A DNA stretch of 64,000 bases from Cellulophaga sp. 20_2_10 (lineage in GTDB: Bacteria; Bacteroidota; Bacteroidia; Flavobacteriales; Flavobacteriaceae): the NCBI RefSeq assembly GCF_023476645.1, contig NZ_JAMCOJ010000003.1, positions 62,001-126,000 of the forward strand. The letters are read 5' to 3'. The notes under the pieces are model-generated. The model made no database searches. It saw only the letters and a program-made list of their open reading frames with translations, and was not told the DNA's origin. Each line of letters opens with the position of its first letter. The stretch's first letter is position 1. This document shows positions 47,845 to 58,036 of this stretch, piece after piece. Made by a program: the position numbers and the translations under genes.

Positions 47845-50703
47845 ATGTCAGTAAGTAAAAGGAATTTAATTTTATTTTTTTTAGTGTCCATTTCAAATTT
47901 CACTATGTTTTCTCAAGTGAAAATTGAGGGAAAATTGGAGGAGTGGAACAAAGTAACAATTAGTTTTAATTATGAAGAATTTCATGAAAACGATGAAGAC
48001 AATCCATTTTTAAATTATAGATTAAATGTTACTTTTAAAAATGGTGATGAAGAAATAATTATTCCTGGTTTTTTTGCTGCTGATGGAAATGCTGCTGAAA
48101 CTAGTGCTAAAAAAGGTTTGGTTTGGCAAGTGCGTTTTATGCCAAATAAAATTGGAAAATGGACGTATAAAGCTTCTTTTAGAAAGGGAAATGAAATAGC
48201 CATAAATGATGATGAAATAGCTGGGAAATCTGTTGGTTTTGATAATGAAACTGGAAGTTTTGTAGTAAAAAGGAGTGAGAATAGAATCGATGGACGATTA
48301 ATTTATAAAGACGAACGTTACTTACATTATTCTAGATCTAATAAACCATTTTTAAAAGGTGGAGCAAATAGTCCAGAAACTTTTTTGGCATATTATGAGT
48401 TTGATGAAACACCAGCGACTCACAAATATCAACCGCATTTTAAGGATTGGAAAAAAGGAGATCCAACTTGGAAAAATGAAAAAGGGAAAAACATTATTGG
48501 AGCACTAAATTATTTGGCTTCTAAAGGAATGAATTCTGTCTTTTTTTTAACAATGAATGTACAAGGAGATGGTGATGATGTTTGGCCTTGGACGACTAAA
48601 AATGATAGAACTCGTTTTGATACAAGTAAATTAGATCAGTGGGAAATTGTTTTTGATCACATGGATAATTTAGGTTTGATGATGCATATTGTTACTCAAG
48701 AAACAGAAAACGAATTGCTATTAGATATTGGTGAGTTAAAAACGCAACGTAAATTATATTACAGAGAATTAATTGCAAGATTTTCGCACCATTTGGCAAT
48801 TACTTGGAATCTAGGTGAAGAAAATGGACCCGTACATTGGTCTCCAAAAGGACAAAGTGATGCGGATAGAAAAGCGATGGCTACCTATATTAAAACACAT
48901 GATCCTTATCATAATTTTGTGGCTTTGCACACTCATTCTCTTGCAAAAGAACAAGATTTGTATTTAGAACCTTTATTAGGTTTTGAATTTTTAGATGGAC
49001 CGTCTATGCAAACTAATAGTCTAGATTCAATTCATAATATCACAAAAAAATGGATTTCTGAATCTCAGTTAGCGGGCAAAAATTGGGTGGTTTCTCAAGA
49101 TGAAATAGGACCTGCAGATGCGGGTGCAAAACCAGATGTAGATGACCCAAATCATGATACTATAAGAAACGAAGTTTTATGGGGAAATTTAATGGCTGGA
49201 GGAGCAGGAGTAGAATGGTATTTTGGTTATAAATATGCGCATAACGATTTAAATTGTGAAGATTGGAGATCAAGAGAAAATGTTTGGAACCAAACAAAAC
49301 ACGCATTGGACTTTTTTAATAAATACTTGCCTTTTGATAAAATGTATGCTGCAGATGGTTTAACAGATAACCCAGACGATTATGTTTTTGTAGAAAATGA
49401 TAAAATTTATGCGATATACTTACCGGAAGTAAAAGAAACTAAAATCAATTTATTTGGTTCAACAAAAAAATACACTGTTAAATGGTATAACCCAAGAACT
49501 GGTGGAAAACTGATAAATGGTTCTATTAAAAAAATTATAGGTGGGTATGAAAAATCAATTGGTTTTCCACCAAATAAAGATAAAGATTGGGTTGCACTTA
49601 TTACATCAATCAAAAATGAAAAAGAAAAGTTTAATAAGAAGGACCAAGAAGTCATCAGTTTAAATGGAATTCAAGATTTTGATTTAGTAAAAAATCAAGG
49701 TTTTGGGTATTACAAAGATTATACAAACAATGTATTAGCAATTAATGCATCAGAAAGAGATAATAGAGCTAAATTTGCAACCGCAACTACTAAATTTAAA
49801 GGTGCTACAGGTGCATATAATTTTACTTTTGTTACAACTGCAGAAAATGATGGTGAATCTACTTACGTTATAAAAATTAATGGATTAGCTTTAGATACTA
49901 TCAAAAACCCTAGAGTTTCTGAGTCTTTTAAAAGTATTAGACATCTAGTTAATAGTGTTTTTTTACATGAAAATGACATTATAGAAATAACATCTAAAGC
50001 GGTTACTAATGGTTTAATACCAGAAGGAAATGAAACGGCTTGGTCTAGAGGAAGATGGAATTCTATCACTTTTACACCTAAAAATTATTCACTATTAAAA
50101 ACGTTAGCGGATACAAAGCCATTTGAAGAAAAAGAAGGCATGTTAGAAATTGAAGCAGAAAACTATCATTATAAAAATAATAATAGCACAAAAAGAAATT
50201 GGGTTGTAAGATATTTAAATGATAAAGTAAATAAAAATTTATCTACTACAAATTATAGTAAATCTGCGAATAAAAATAGTTATATTGAAGCTTTGCCAGA
50301 TACTAGGGTTACCCATGATGATGCACTTATTTTAGGTGAAAATTTTTTCCCTGTTTCTGGTACAGGAGGTATTGTTTCGTATAAAATTAAAATAAATGAT
50401 CCAGGAAAATATTATATTTGGGTAAATGCACTTTCTACAGGTACAGAAGATAATGGTGTACATGTTGGTTTTAATGAAAATTGGCAAGAAAGTGGAGCAA
50501 GAATGCAATGGTGCGATGGTAAAAATGAATGGACTTGGTCTTCTGCACAAAGAATGACAGATAACCATTGTGGTAAAGAAAAAACTGTTTACTTAGAGTT
50601 TGATAAAGTAGGTGAATATGTTTTGTCTTTTTCTATGAGAGAAGACGGTTTTAAAATGGATCGTGTTATTCTAACAAAAAACAAAAATTTTAGTCCTAAT
50701 TAA
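47845..50703 (+). CDS. Secreted DUF5060/DUF4038-type glycoside hydrolase with C-terminal carbohydrate-binding-like domains
   Basis: 952 residues. Signal peptide ends near MFSQ. Residues about 25-150 are a DUF5060-type beta domain (GLVWQVRFMPNKIGKWTYKASF). Residues about 165-480 form a TIM-barrel related to GH5/GH140-like DUF4038 enzymes (FLKGGANSPETFLAYYEF, LNYLASKGMNSVFFLTMNVQGDG). Candidate acid/base Glu325 or 326 is in WNLGEENG and nucleophile Glu420 in VVSQDEIGPA. A small beta domain (about 510-585), a central beta domain (about 600-750) and a CBM-like domain starting IEAENYHY (about 770-950) follow. Probably acts on a xylose-containing glycan. Eleven bases before the HTCS gene. Confidence 0.85.
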   Translation: MSVSKRNLILFFLVSISNFTMFSQVKIEGKLEEWNKVTISFNYEEFHENDEDNPFLNYRLNVTFKNGDEEIIIPGFFAADGNAAETSAKKGLVWQVRFMPNKIGKWTYKASFRKGNEIAINDDEIAGKSVGFDNETGSFVVKRSENRIDGRLIYKDERYLHYSRSNKPFLKGGANSPETFLAYYEFDETPATHKYQPHFKDWKKGDPTWKNEKGKNIIGALNYLASKGMNSVFFLTMNVQGDGDDVWPWTTKNDRTRFDTSKLDQWEIVFDHMDNLGLMMHIVTQETENELLLDIGELKTQRKLYYRELIARFSHHLAITWNLGEENGPVHWSPKGQSDADRKAMATYIKTHDPYHNFVALHTHSLAKEQDLYLEPLLGFEFLDGPSMQTNSLDSIHNITKKWISESQLAGKNWVVSQDEIGPADAGAKPDVDDPNHDTIRNEVLWGNLMAGGAGVEWYFGYKYAHNDLNCEDWRSRENVWNQTKHALDFFNKYLPFDKMYAADGLTDNPDDYVFVENDKIYAIYLPEVKETKINLFGSTKKYTVKWYNPRTGGKLINGSIKKIIGGYEKSIGFPPNKDKDWVALITSIKNEKEKFNKKDQEVISLNGIQDFDLVKNQGFGYYKDYTNNVLAINASERDNRAKFATATTKFKGATGAYNFTFVTTAENDGESTYVIKINGLALDTIKNPRVSESFKSIRHLVNSVFLHENDIIEITSKAVTNGLIPEGNETAWSRGRWNSITFTPKNYSLLKTLADTKPFEEKEGMLEIEAENYHYKNNNSTKRNWVVRYLNDKVNKNLSTTNYSKSANKNSYIEALPDTRVTHDDALILGENFFPVSGTGGIVSYKIKINDPGKYYIWVNALSTGTEDNGVHVGFNENWQESGARMQWCDGKNEWTWSSAQRMTDNHCGKEKTVYLEFDKVGEYVLSFSMREDGFKMDRVILTKNKNFSPN

Positions 50704-50714
50704 AATCCCAAATT

Positions 50715-53700
50715 ATGCAACTTAAATGGTGTATTGCTTTTATGTTGTCTTTATGTACATTTTTCTGTGTACCTATTGAGGCGCAAAATAAAACGCAAAA
50801 TTTTAATTTTGAAACCATAAAAGAAGGTATTTCTAAGGTTGGTATTTATACCATTATTCAAGATAATAATGGGTTTATTTGGATAGGAACCAATGGGTCT
50901 GGTTTGTATAAGTTTGATGGTCTTGATTACATTTCTTATAAGTTTAAGCAAGGAGATTCAACATCTATAAGTAGTAACTTGGTTTTTTCTTCATATTTAG
51001 ATAAAGATAATAACCTTTGGGTGGGTACTGAAGATGGTTTAAATTTGTATGATAGAGATTTAGATCAGTTTAAAAAAATATCTATTGGAGAATTAAAAGG
51101 CGTTAATATTTCAGTACTAAGCATTTTAGAGCATAATGGAAATTTATACATAGGAACTAGAAATTATGGGCTTTTTAGTTTGAATTTGAAAACTAGAAAA
51201 ATTAAAAGATTACGAATAAAAGATGATAGTAGCCCCGCTATAAATAGTATACAAAAAAATAAAAGCGGAACTATATTTCTTGGTACAAGTTTAGGGTTAA
51301 GGAAATTAGATACTTTAAATTCTTTAATTGTAAAACCTAAAAAGTTAGAAGGTTTTAATACCTCAAATTTTGAAATTCCTATTCAAACTTTATTGGTAGA
51401 TAGTAGCGATAATTTATGGGCAGGAAGCTATACAAAAGGTATTTTTAAGTATCAACTTCAAGGCAATAATATTATTGGTTTCTCACAATTTTCTATCACT
51501 GAAAAACGCATATTATCTTTAGTGGAATTAGCAGATAAAACCTTTTTGTTTGGTTCAGAAAATGATGGTCTTTTTCATTTGGATTCTAATGGAGTTTTAA
51601 TAAAAAACTACCTCTATAATAAAAAAGACAAAAATAGTATTCGTTCAAATTCAATTTGGTCATTGTTTGTTGATAATAATCAAAGAATCTGGATGGGATA
51701 TTATAATAGTGGTGTTGTTGTTAGTGATCATTTGTTTGATAAATTCGGCAACATAGAAAGTTTAGAAAATAACCCTAATTCATTACAAACGGGTTCTGTT
51801 ACAGGTATTATAAAAGGCAATTCTAATAAGTTATGGATAACAATGGATGGCGGAGGTGTGGATGTTTTAGATATGGAAACATCTGTAGTAAATCATATTA
51901 ATATTTCAGATAGCACTTTTTATAAAGGTTTAACAAGTAACTATATACAAACTATTTTATTAGATAGTAGAGGTGATATTTGGGCTGGTAGCTGGGATAG
52001 TGGTATTTATATTTTGAAAAAAGGAGAAAAAATATTCACAAATATTAATATTCAGAATTCAAAAGGGAAATTATTGTCTAATGCCATTTTAAGTATTGCA
52101 GAGGGTAAAGATGGCGTAATTTGGATTGGAACTTTTTATACGGGGTTATATTCTTTTAATCCAGATACAGAAATCTTAACGCACCATAATTCACAAGAAT
52201 TTTTAGAAAAAGGTTTAGCTACTAGCGATGTTAGAAAAATATTAATAGATTCTAATGAGACTATTTGGGTTGGTACAACTGCAGGTCTTTTTACCATAGA
52301 TAAGGATATTAACGGTAAATTAGGTATTACTTCGTTTGTAAAACCTATGGCTAAGGCTAATAATAACCAAAAAAGCTCAATTCATATTTTATCATTATAT
52401 GAAAGTAAGGACAATTATATTTGGATAGGAACAAGAGGAGCAGGTCTTTGTAGGTATGATAAAAGAAATAAGGAATTTAAGTGGTATAACAAGTCTTCTG
52501 GTTTAGAAGAAGAAAATGTTGCAAGTATAATAGAAGACAATTCAGGTAATATTTGGGTTAGTGGAAATTCTGGAATTACAAAATTAGATTTAAAATTTAA
52601 CAAGGTTATAAATTACAGTACCAATGATGGTTTATTATCTGATGATTTTAATTTTAATGCAGTTCTAAAAGACGAAGAAGGAAAACTGTTTTTTGGTAAT
52701 TACAAAGGTATAGATTACTTTAATCCTAAAGATTTAAATACAAATTCTAGTAAGCCTTCGTTGTACTTAACAGGCTTAAAGATTTTTAATAAAGATGTTA
52801 TTCCTAAAGAAGAGAACTCTCCTCTTTTTAAAACAATTACAGAAACAAAAAGTATAGAGTTTAATTACAAACAGTCTGTATTTACTATAGATTATACGGG
52901 TATTAGTTACACTAGACCAGAAAAAAATCAATATGCTTATTATTTAGAAGGATTTGAAAAATCTTGGAATTATGTTGGAAACCAAAGAAGTGCAACATAT
53001 ACGAACTTAGATTATGGTGATTATGTTTTTAAGTTGAAAGCAGCAAATAATGATGGTCTTTGGAATGAAACACCTTTAGAATTAAAAATAAAAATTTTAC
53101 CGCCTTGGTGGAAAACAAATTGGGCGCTAACATTATATGTCTTACTATTTATTCTAGGAGTTTTACTTTTAAATAAAATAACAAAGAATAGAATAAAAGA
53201 GAAAGAACTTATAAAAAATGAAAGAAACCAGAGAATTCAGCAAGAAGAATTAAATAAAAAAAAGTTACAGTTTTTCACGAATATTTCTCACGAATTTAGA
53301 ACGCCATTAACACTTATTCTAAATCCTTTAAAGGATATAATGAGGGATGAAACTTTAAATTTACCTGAAAAAGTTAAATCTAAACACAGTACTATTTATA
53401 GAAATTCTGATAGATTATTTAGGCTTATAAACGAGCTTATGGATTTAAGAAAGTTAGAATTTGATAAAGTAAGAGTAAGAGCATCAGAATTAAACTTGGT
53501 AGATTTTACTAAGAATATTGTTCTTTTCTTTAAAGAAGAAGCTTCAAATAGAAATATATTTTTGACTCTAGATACAGAAATGTCGTTGATAAAAACATGG
53601 GCGGATCAGAATATGCTTGAAAAAATTATTTTCAATATTTTGGCAAATGCAATGAAGGTGACTCCAGATGATGGTGTGATTAATGTAAATTTAATTGATA

Positions 53701-54872
53701 ATGATGAAGACTATATTTTGCCTCTAATTTCATCAACCGAAGCTGTAAAAGTAGTCGAAATTGTAATATCTGATACAGGTAAAGGGCTTGAAGAAGATCA
53801 GGTTGATAAAATATTTGAAAGATTTTATCAAGTAGAAAGCCTTAATAAAACGTATTATGGAGGGACAGGTATAGGATTAGAAGTAGTTAGTAGTTTTGTT
53901 AACTTACATAAAGGGAAGATAGAAGTAACTAGTAAAATAGATGAAGGAACTACCTTTAGAATAATTTTGCCAAAAGGAAAAGAGCATTTTTCCAAAGATG
54001 AAATTAAGAGTTTTAAATTAGAAGAAGATCTTCCTAAAAAAGAGATAAATTTTATTCCTGAAAATAAAATTTCAAGAAAAGAGGAGGAAGATGAGAAGGA
54101 AAAAACAACCTCTAAAAAGTATACTATCCTTGTTGTTGAAGATAATACGGAGTTAAGAAATTATTTAAAAACAGAATTAAGTAAAACCTACAAAGTTTTA
54201 GTAGCAAATAATGGTTTAGAGGGTTTAAGTGTAGCAGAAAAATCTTTTCCAGATGTTATTTTAACAGACGTTATTATGCCAGAAATGGACGGTTTTGAGT
54301 TTTGTAAACGTATTAAAACAGATATTAAAACGAGTCATATTCCTTTATTAATGCTTACTGCAAAGGCTAGGATAGATGATCGTATTGAAGGAATAGAACA
54401 TGGTTCCGATGCTTACATGACCAAACCATTTGACATGCGCTTACTTACTTTAAGACTGTCTCAATTAATTACCAGTAGAAAATTAATTTTTGATAAATAC
54501 TTTAGTGAAGTTAGTGGTGGAAAAGAGAACACAAATGCTACTTCTATAGACAAAGAGTTTATTAATAAAGTTTTAGCATACATAGGTGAGAATATTAGCA
54601 ATTCTAGTTTAAGTGTAGAAGAATTAGCTAATGAATTAAATCTAAGTAAAAGTCAATCATACAGAAAAATAAAATCCTTAACAGGCCAAACTCCAAATGA
54701 ACTGTTAAGAAGAATTAGATTAGAAAGAGCATATCAAATATTAGAAACCGGTTCAGCATTTATAAGTGAAGTAGGTTTTAAAGTTGGTTTTTCTTCTGCA
54801 TCCTATTTTACAAAATGTTTCAAAGCACATTTTGGAAAACTACCAACCGAGGTTGTAATCAAGGAAAAATAA
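50715..54872 (+). CDS. Hybrid two-component system sensor-regulator (HTCS)
   Basis: 1385 residues, one-protein sensor and regulator typical of Bacteroidetes polysaccharide loci. After a signal peptide come about a dozen Reg_prop propeller repeats (motif D..G.IW.GT...GL), a Y_Y_Y domain (about 720-790), a membrane helix (about 800-820), HisKA with phospho-accepting His859 in NISHEFRTPL, the HATPase domain (N box NILANAMK, G boxes DTGKGLEE and GGTGIGLEVV), a receiver with Asp1185 in LTDVIMPEMDGFEF, and a C-terminal AraC-type HTH. It probably senses a xylan-derived oligosaccharide in the periplasm and activates the neighbouring operons. Confidence 0.95.
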   Translation: MQLKWCIAFMLSLCTFFCVPIEAQNKTQNFNFETIKEGISKVGIYTIIQDNNGFIWIGTNGSGLYKFDGLDYISYKFKQGDSTSISSNLVFSSYLDKDNNLWVGTEDGLNLYDRDLDQFKKISIGELKGVNISVLSILEHNGNLYIGTRNYGLFSLNLKTRKIKRLRIKDDSSPAINSIQKNKSGTIFLGTSLGLRKLDTLNSLIVKPKKLEGFNTSNFEIPIQTLLVDSSDNLWAGSYTKGIFKYQLQGNNIIGFSQFSITEKRILSLVELADKTFLFGSENDGLFHLDSNGVLIKNYLYNKKDKNSIRSNSIWSLFVDNNQRIWMGYYNSGVVVSDHLFDKFGNIESLENNPNSLQTGSVTGIIKGNSNKLWITMDGGGVDVLDMETSVVNHINISDSTFYKGLTSNYIQTILLDSRGDIWAGSWDSGIYILKKGEKIFTNINIQNSKGKLLSNAILSIAEGKDGVIWIGTFYTGLYSFNPDTEILTHHNSQEFLEKGLATSDVRKILIDSNETIWVGTTAGLFTIDKDINGKLGITSFVKPMAKANNNQKSSIHILSLYESKDNYIWIGTRGAGLCRYDKRNKEFKWYNKSSGLEEENVASIIEDNSGNIWVSGNSGITKLDLKFNKVINYSTNDGLLSDDFNFNAVLKDEEGKLFFGNYKGIDYFNPKDLNTNSSKPSLYLTGLKIFNKDVIPKEENSPLFKTITETKSIEFNYKQSVFTIDYTGISYTRPEKNQYAYYLEGFEKSWNYVGNQRSATYTNLDYGDYVFKLKAANNDGLWNETPLELKIKILPPWWKTNWALTLYVLLFILGVLLLNKITKNRIKEKELIKNERNQRIQQEELNKKKLQFFTNISHEFRTPLTLILNPLKDIMRDETLNLPEKVKSKHSTIYRNSDRLFRLINELMDLRKLEFDKVRVRASELNLVDFTKNIVLFFKEEASNRNIFLTLDTEMSLIKTWADQNMLEKIIFNILANAMKVTPDDGVINVNLIDNDEDYILPLISSTEAVKVVEIVISDTGKGLEEDQVDKIFERFYQVESLNKTYYGGTGIGLEVVSSFVNLHKGKIEVTSKIDEGTTFRIILPKGKEHFSKDEIKSFKLEEDLPKKEINFIPENKISRKEEEDEKEKTTSKKYTILVVEDNTELRNYLKTELSKTYKVLVANNGLEGLSVAEKSFPDVILTDVIMPEMDGFEFCKRIKTDIKTSHIPLLMLTAKARIDDRIEGIEHGSDAYMTKPFDMRLLTLRLSQLITSRKLIFDKYFSEVSGGKENTNATSIDKEFINKVLAYIGENISNSSLSVEELANELNLSKSQSYRKIKSLTGQTPNELLRRIRLERAYQILETGSAFISEVGFKVGFSSASYFTKCFKAHFGKLPTEVVIKEK

Positions 54873-54888
54873 TAATTCTTTTCATTTT

Positions 54889-55083
54889 CCTTAACAGGAC
54901 AAACTCCAAATAAACTGTTAAGGAGAATTAGATTAGAAAGAGCATATCACATATTAGAAACAGGTTTAGCATGTGTAGGCCAAGTTGGTTTTAAAGTTGG
55001 TTTATCGTCTATATCTTATTTGCAAAATGATTCAAAGCACATTTCGCATAACTAGCAGTCAATGTTGTCATTAAAGAAAATAA
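54889..55083 (+). pseudogene. Decayed second copy of the HTCS 3' end
   Basis: About 195 bp that repeat 54676-54872, the part encoding the last 65 residues of the HTCS AraC domain (for example TTAACAGGACAAACTCCAAA here against TTAACAGGCCAAACTCCAAA there). Small changes and short deletions break the frame toward the end, and no upstream HTCS part is present. It starts 16 bp after the intact gene's stop. Either a tandem partial duplication or the trace of a lost HTCS paralog. Confidence 0.85.
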
Positions 55084-55227
55084 TACCGTTTTTCACTTTC
55101 CTTCTTAAATGTAAAATTAGCGACTAAAAGCTAATTCAGATAGTGCGTATGTGCTATTTTACCCCAAAAAGAGCCAAAATTAACATCGCATGCATTCTTT
55201 CTTTTACTCAATAGCATATCAACTTTC

Positions 55228-55235
55228 TATATTTG
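55228..55235 (+). promoter_or_regulatory. -7 element TATATTTG of the GH3-susC-susD operon
   Basis: An exact TAnnTTTG match 20 bp before the small membrane peptide start. No canonical -33 TTG is seen 20 nt upstream, which would suit a promoter that needs an activator such as the HTCS. Confidence 0.5.
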
Positions 55236-55255
55236 AGATGTAGTAAGAGTTAATT

Positions 55256-55345
55256 ATGCAGAAAAAATATCCAATAAGAAATATCATTATAGAAATCTTA
55301 ATCGTAGGTATTTTATTACTGTTACTAATTTTAATCTTTAATTAA
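55256..55345 (+). CDS. 29-residue single-pass membrane peptide, first frame of the GH3 operon
   Basis: ATG at 55256, TAA overlapping the GH3 ATG by one base (TAATG). The sequence is a basic N-terminus (MQKKYPIRN) and a hydrophobic stretch of about 20 residues (IIIEILIVGILLLLLILIFN). It has a reasonable ribosome site (GTAAGAG) and lies just after a -7 box. The coupling to the GH3 gene is what makes it credible. It could act only through translational coupling or be a real membrane peptide. I know of no family match. Confidence 0.5.
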   Translation: MQKKYPIRNIIIEILIVGILLLLLILIFN

Positions 55346-58002
55346 TGACCTTGAGGAAAAGTAAAATAAATATCAAAAAGCTAAAATCTAATGTTGCATT
55401 TAAAATATGCCTCGTTTCATTACTTCTTGTTTTTTCGTGTGGTAAAGAAAAGACTGAATTTAAATTTCAAAATCAATCTTTATCAATAGAAGAAAGAGCG
55501 GTAGATTTAATTGGTCTAATGACATTGAAAGAAAAAATATCTCAAATGAGATATGATGCACCCGCAATAGAAAGATTAGGTGTGCCAGAATATAATTGGT
55601 GGAACGAATGTTTACACGGAGTAGGTAGAGCTGGCGAAGCAACTGTTTTTCCGCAAGCAATAGGAATGGGAGCAACCTGGAACCCAGATTTAATTTTTAA
55701 TATGGGAACAGTTGTTTCTGATGAGGCAAGAGCAAAATACCATAAGTTTATAAGTGAAGGTAAAAGAAGAATGGGACAAGGTCTTACTTTTTGGACCCCG
55801 AACATTAATATTTTTAGAGATCCACGTTGGGGAAGAGGACAAGAAACTTATGGAGAAGATCCTTATTTAACAAGTAGAATAGGGGTTAATTATATAAAAG
55901 GTTTACAGGGTGATGATGAAAAGCATTTAAAAGTTGTAGCAACGGCAAAGCATTTTGCTGTTCATAGTGGTCCAGAAAAATCTAGACATCAAGACAATTA
56001 TGTTACTACTAAGAAAGATTTGTACGAAACTTATTTACCAGCTTTTGAAGCTGCTATAAAAGAAGCAAAAGTACATTCTGTTATGTGTGCTTATAATAGG
56101 TATAATGATAAGCCTTGTTGTGGTAGTGATTTATTGCTTCAAAAAATATTAAGAGAAGATTGGGGCTTTAAGGGATATGTGGTTTCAGACTGTTGGGCAG
56201 TAACAGATTTTTGGGAAGAAGATAAGCATGCTGTTGTAAAAACACCAGAAGAAGCAGCTGCATTGGCAGTAACAAGCGGTACCGATTTAAATTGTGGTAG
56301 TGTGTATGATCCTAACTTAAACGAAGCGGTTTTAAAAAAGTTAATAAATGAAGAAGAATTAGATGTTGCTTTGGTAAGATTGTTCTCTGCTCGTTTTAAA
56401 TTAGGAATGTTTGATGATCAAAACAATGTTAAATGGTCTAAAATACCATACAGTGTTGTTGCTAGTGATAAACATTATAAATTATCAGAACAAATTGCCA
56501 AGGAATCTATGGTGTTGTTAAAAAATGACAATAATATATTGCCTTTAAATAAGAATATCAAATCTATCGCAGTAATTGGGCCAAATGCAGATTCTAAACA
56601 AGCATTGTTAGGTAATTATCATGGAACACCAAATAACTTTATTACGCCGTTAAAAGGATTGCAAGAGAAATTGCCAAACACAACTATTAATTATGCATTG
56701 GGTTCTTATATAGCAAAAGAATGGCCAACATTAAAGGCAATACCTAGAGAGGTTTTAAAAAATGGAAATGGTACAGGTCTAAAAGCTGAATATTACAACA
56801 ATAGTAATTTAGAAGGAGAACCTGTATTGGAAAGAAACGATCAAACTGTAAATTTTATTTGGACGCCAGTTAGACCTATCAAAGATTTAAAATCGGATGA
56901 TTTTTCAGTACGATGGTCAGGAGAAATTGTGCCAGAAGAGGCTGGAGATTATAGAATTGGTTTAAAGGCAAGTAGCTATGCAAAGCTATATATTAATGAT
57001 TCTTTAAAGGTTGATTACAGTGCAGATTATGAGCCAAAATTAGAATATTTTGAAGTAAAATTAGAAGCGAAAAAAGCTTATAAAATAAGAATAGAATATA
57101 GCAATACACTTTCAGATCCTCAAGCCCATTTAGTTTGGGCAAAATTAAATGAAGATTTATTGTCACCAGCAATAGAAGCCGCAAAAAAATCTGAAGTTGT
57201 AATTCTTTGTTTGGGATTATCACCCGAAATAGAGGGCGAAGAAATGTCAGTTGCTATAGAAGGTTTTGACAAAGGAGATCGGTCTAAAATTACATTGCCA
57301 AAAACACAGTTAGAATTAGTTAAAAAGATTCAGAAATTAGGCAAGCCAACAGTTGTAGTTTTAATGAACGGAAGTGCTTTAGCTATTAATTGGACGGCAA
57401 AAAATATTCCTGCCATTTTAGAAGCATGGTATCCTGGTGAATTTGGTGGTCGTGCAATTGCAGATATTCTTTTTGGAGATTATAATCCATCGGGGAAACT
57501 GCCAGTAACTTTTTATAAATCGGTAAAAGATCTGCCAGATTTTAAAAATTACGATATGGAAAACAGAACTTATAAATACTTTAAAGGAGAGCCGTTGTTT
57601 CCTTTTGGTCATGGTTTAAGTTATGCTAAATTCGAGTATTCAAATTTAGAAATATCAGATAAGATTGCTAAGAATGAGGATATTGTAATTTCTGTTAATG
57701 TAAAAAATAACAGTAAGTATTCTGGAGAAGAGGTTGTACAATGTTATGTTACGCATAAGAACAAAACAATTAAAAACAACCCAATAAGAAGTTTGGTAGA
57801 CTTTAAGAAAGTACTTATAAAATCTAATGAAACTAAAAGAATAACATTTAAAATTCCGTCTGCAAAATATGCAAGAATATCTGAAGAAGGAAAAAAAGTA
57901 ATAGAATCTGGAACGATGAATATTAGTATTGGTGGCAAACAACCAGATGTAAAGTTGTCATCAGAAAGTAATGTATTAGTAACTAATGTTCTAATTCAAT
58001 AA
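55345..58002 (+). CDS. GH3 family glycosidase lipoprotein, probable beta-xylosidase or beta-glucosidase
   Basis: 885 residues. Signal peptide with lipobox VFSC (Cys32), and no acidic residues right after the cysteine, so the lipoprotein is more likely periplasmic than surface exposed. GH3 N-terminal barrel with nucleophile Asp282 in VVSDCWAV, and KHFAVHSGPE and GRGQETYGEDPYL motifs. An inserted PA14 domain lies at about 473-600 (GLKAEYYNNSNLEGEP ... GDYRIGLKASSYAKLYIND). The C-terminal GH3 sandwich and fibronectin-like domain follow (FPFGHGLSYAKFEYSNL). It releases terminal sugars from oligosaccharides. Context favours xylo-oligosaccharides. Confidence 0.93.
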   Translation: MTLRKSKINIKKLKSNVAFKICLVSLLLVFSCGKEKTEFKFQNQSLSIEERAVDLIGLMTLKEKISQMRYDAPAIERLGVPEYNWWNECLHGVGRAGEATVFPQAIGMGATWNPDLIFNMGTVVSDEARAKYHKFISEGKRRMGQGLTFWTPNINIFRDPRWGRGQETYGEDPYLTSRIGVNYIKGLQGDDEKHLKVVATAKHFAVHSGPEKSRHQDNYVTTKKDLYETYLPAFEAAIKEAKVHSVMCAYNRYNDKPCCGSDLLLQKILREDWGFKGYVVSDCWAVTDFWEEDKHAVVKTPEEAAALAVTSGTDLNCGSVYDPNLNEAVLKKLINEEELDVALVRLFSARFKLGMFDDQNNVKWSKIPYSVVASDKHYKLSEQIAKESMVLLKNDNNILPLNKNIKSIAVIGPNADSKQALLGNYHGTPNNFITPLKGLQEKLPNTTINYALGSYIAKEWPTLKAIPREVLKNGNGTGLKAEYYNNSNLEGEPVLERNDQTVNFIWTPVRPIKDLKSDDFSVRWSGEIVPEEAGDYRIGLKASSYAKLYINDSLKVDYSADYEPKLEYFEVKLEAKKAYKIRIEYSNTLSDPQAHLVWAKLNEDLLSPAIEAAKKSEVVILCLGLSPEIEGEEMSVAIEGFDKGDRSKITLPKTQLELVKKIQKLGKPTVVVLMNGSALAINWTAKNIPAILEAWYPGEFGGRAIADILFGDYNPSGKLPVTFYKSVKDLPDFKNYDMENRTYKYFKGEPLFPFGHGLSYAKFEYSNLEISDKIAKNEDIVISVNVKNNSKYSGEEVVQCYVTHKNKTIKNNPIRSLVDFKKVLIKSNETKRITFKIPSAKYARISEEGKKVIESGTMNISIGGKQPDVKLSSESNVLVTNVLIQ

Positions 58003-58036
58003 ATAAAACCAATTCAATTAATTTAAATTACTCAAA

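Noticed and set aside
57655-57942. Antisense frames at the end of the GH3 gene
   Set aside because: Two overlapping frames with isoleucine/phenylalanine-rich nonsense; shadow of the coding strand.
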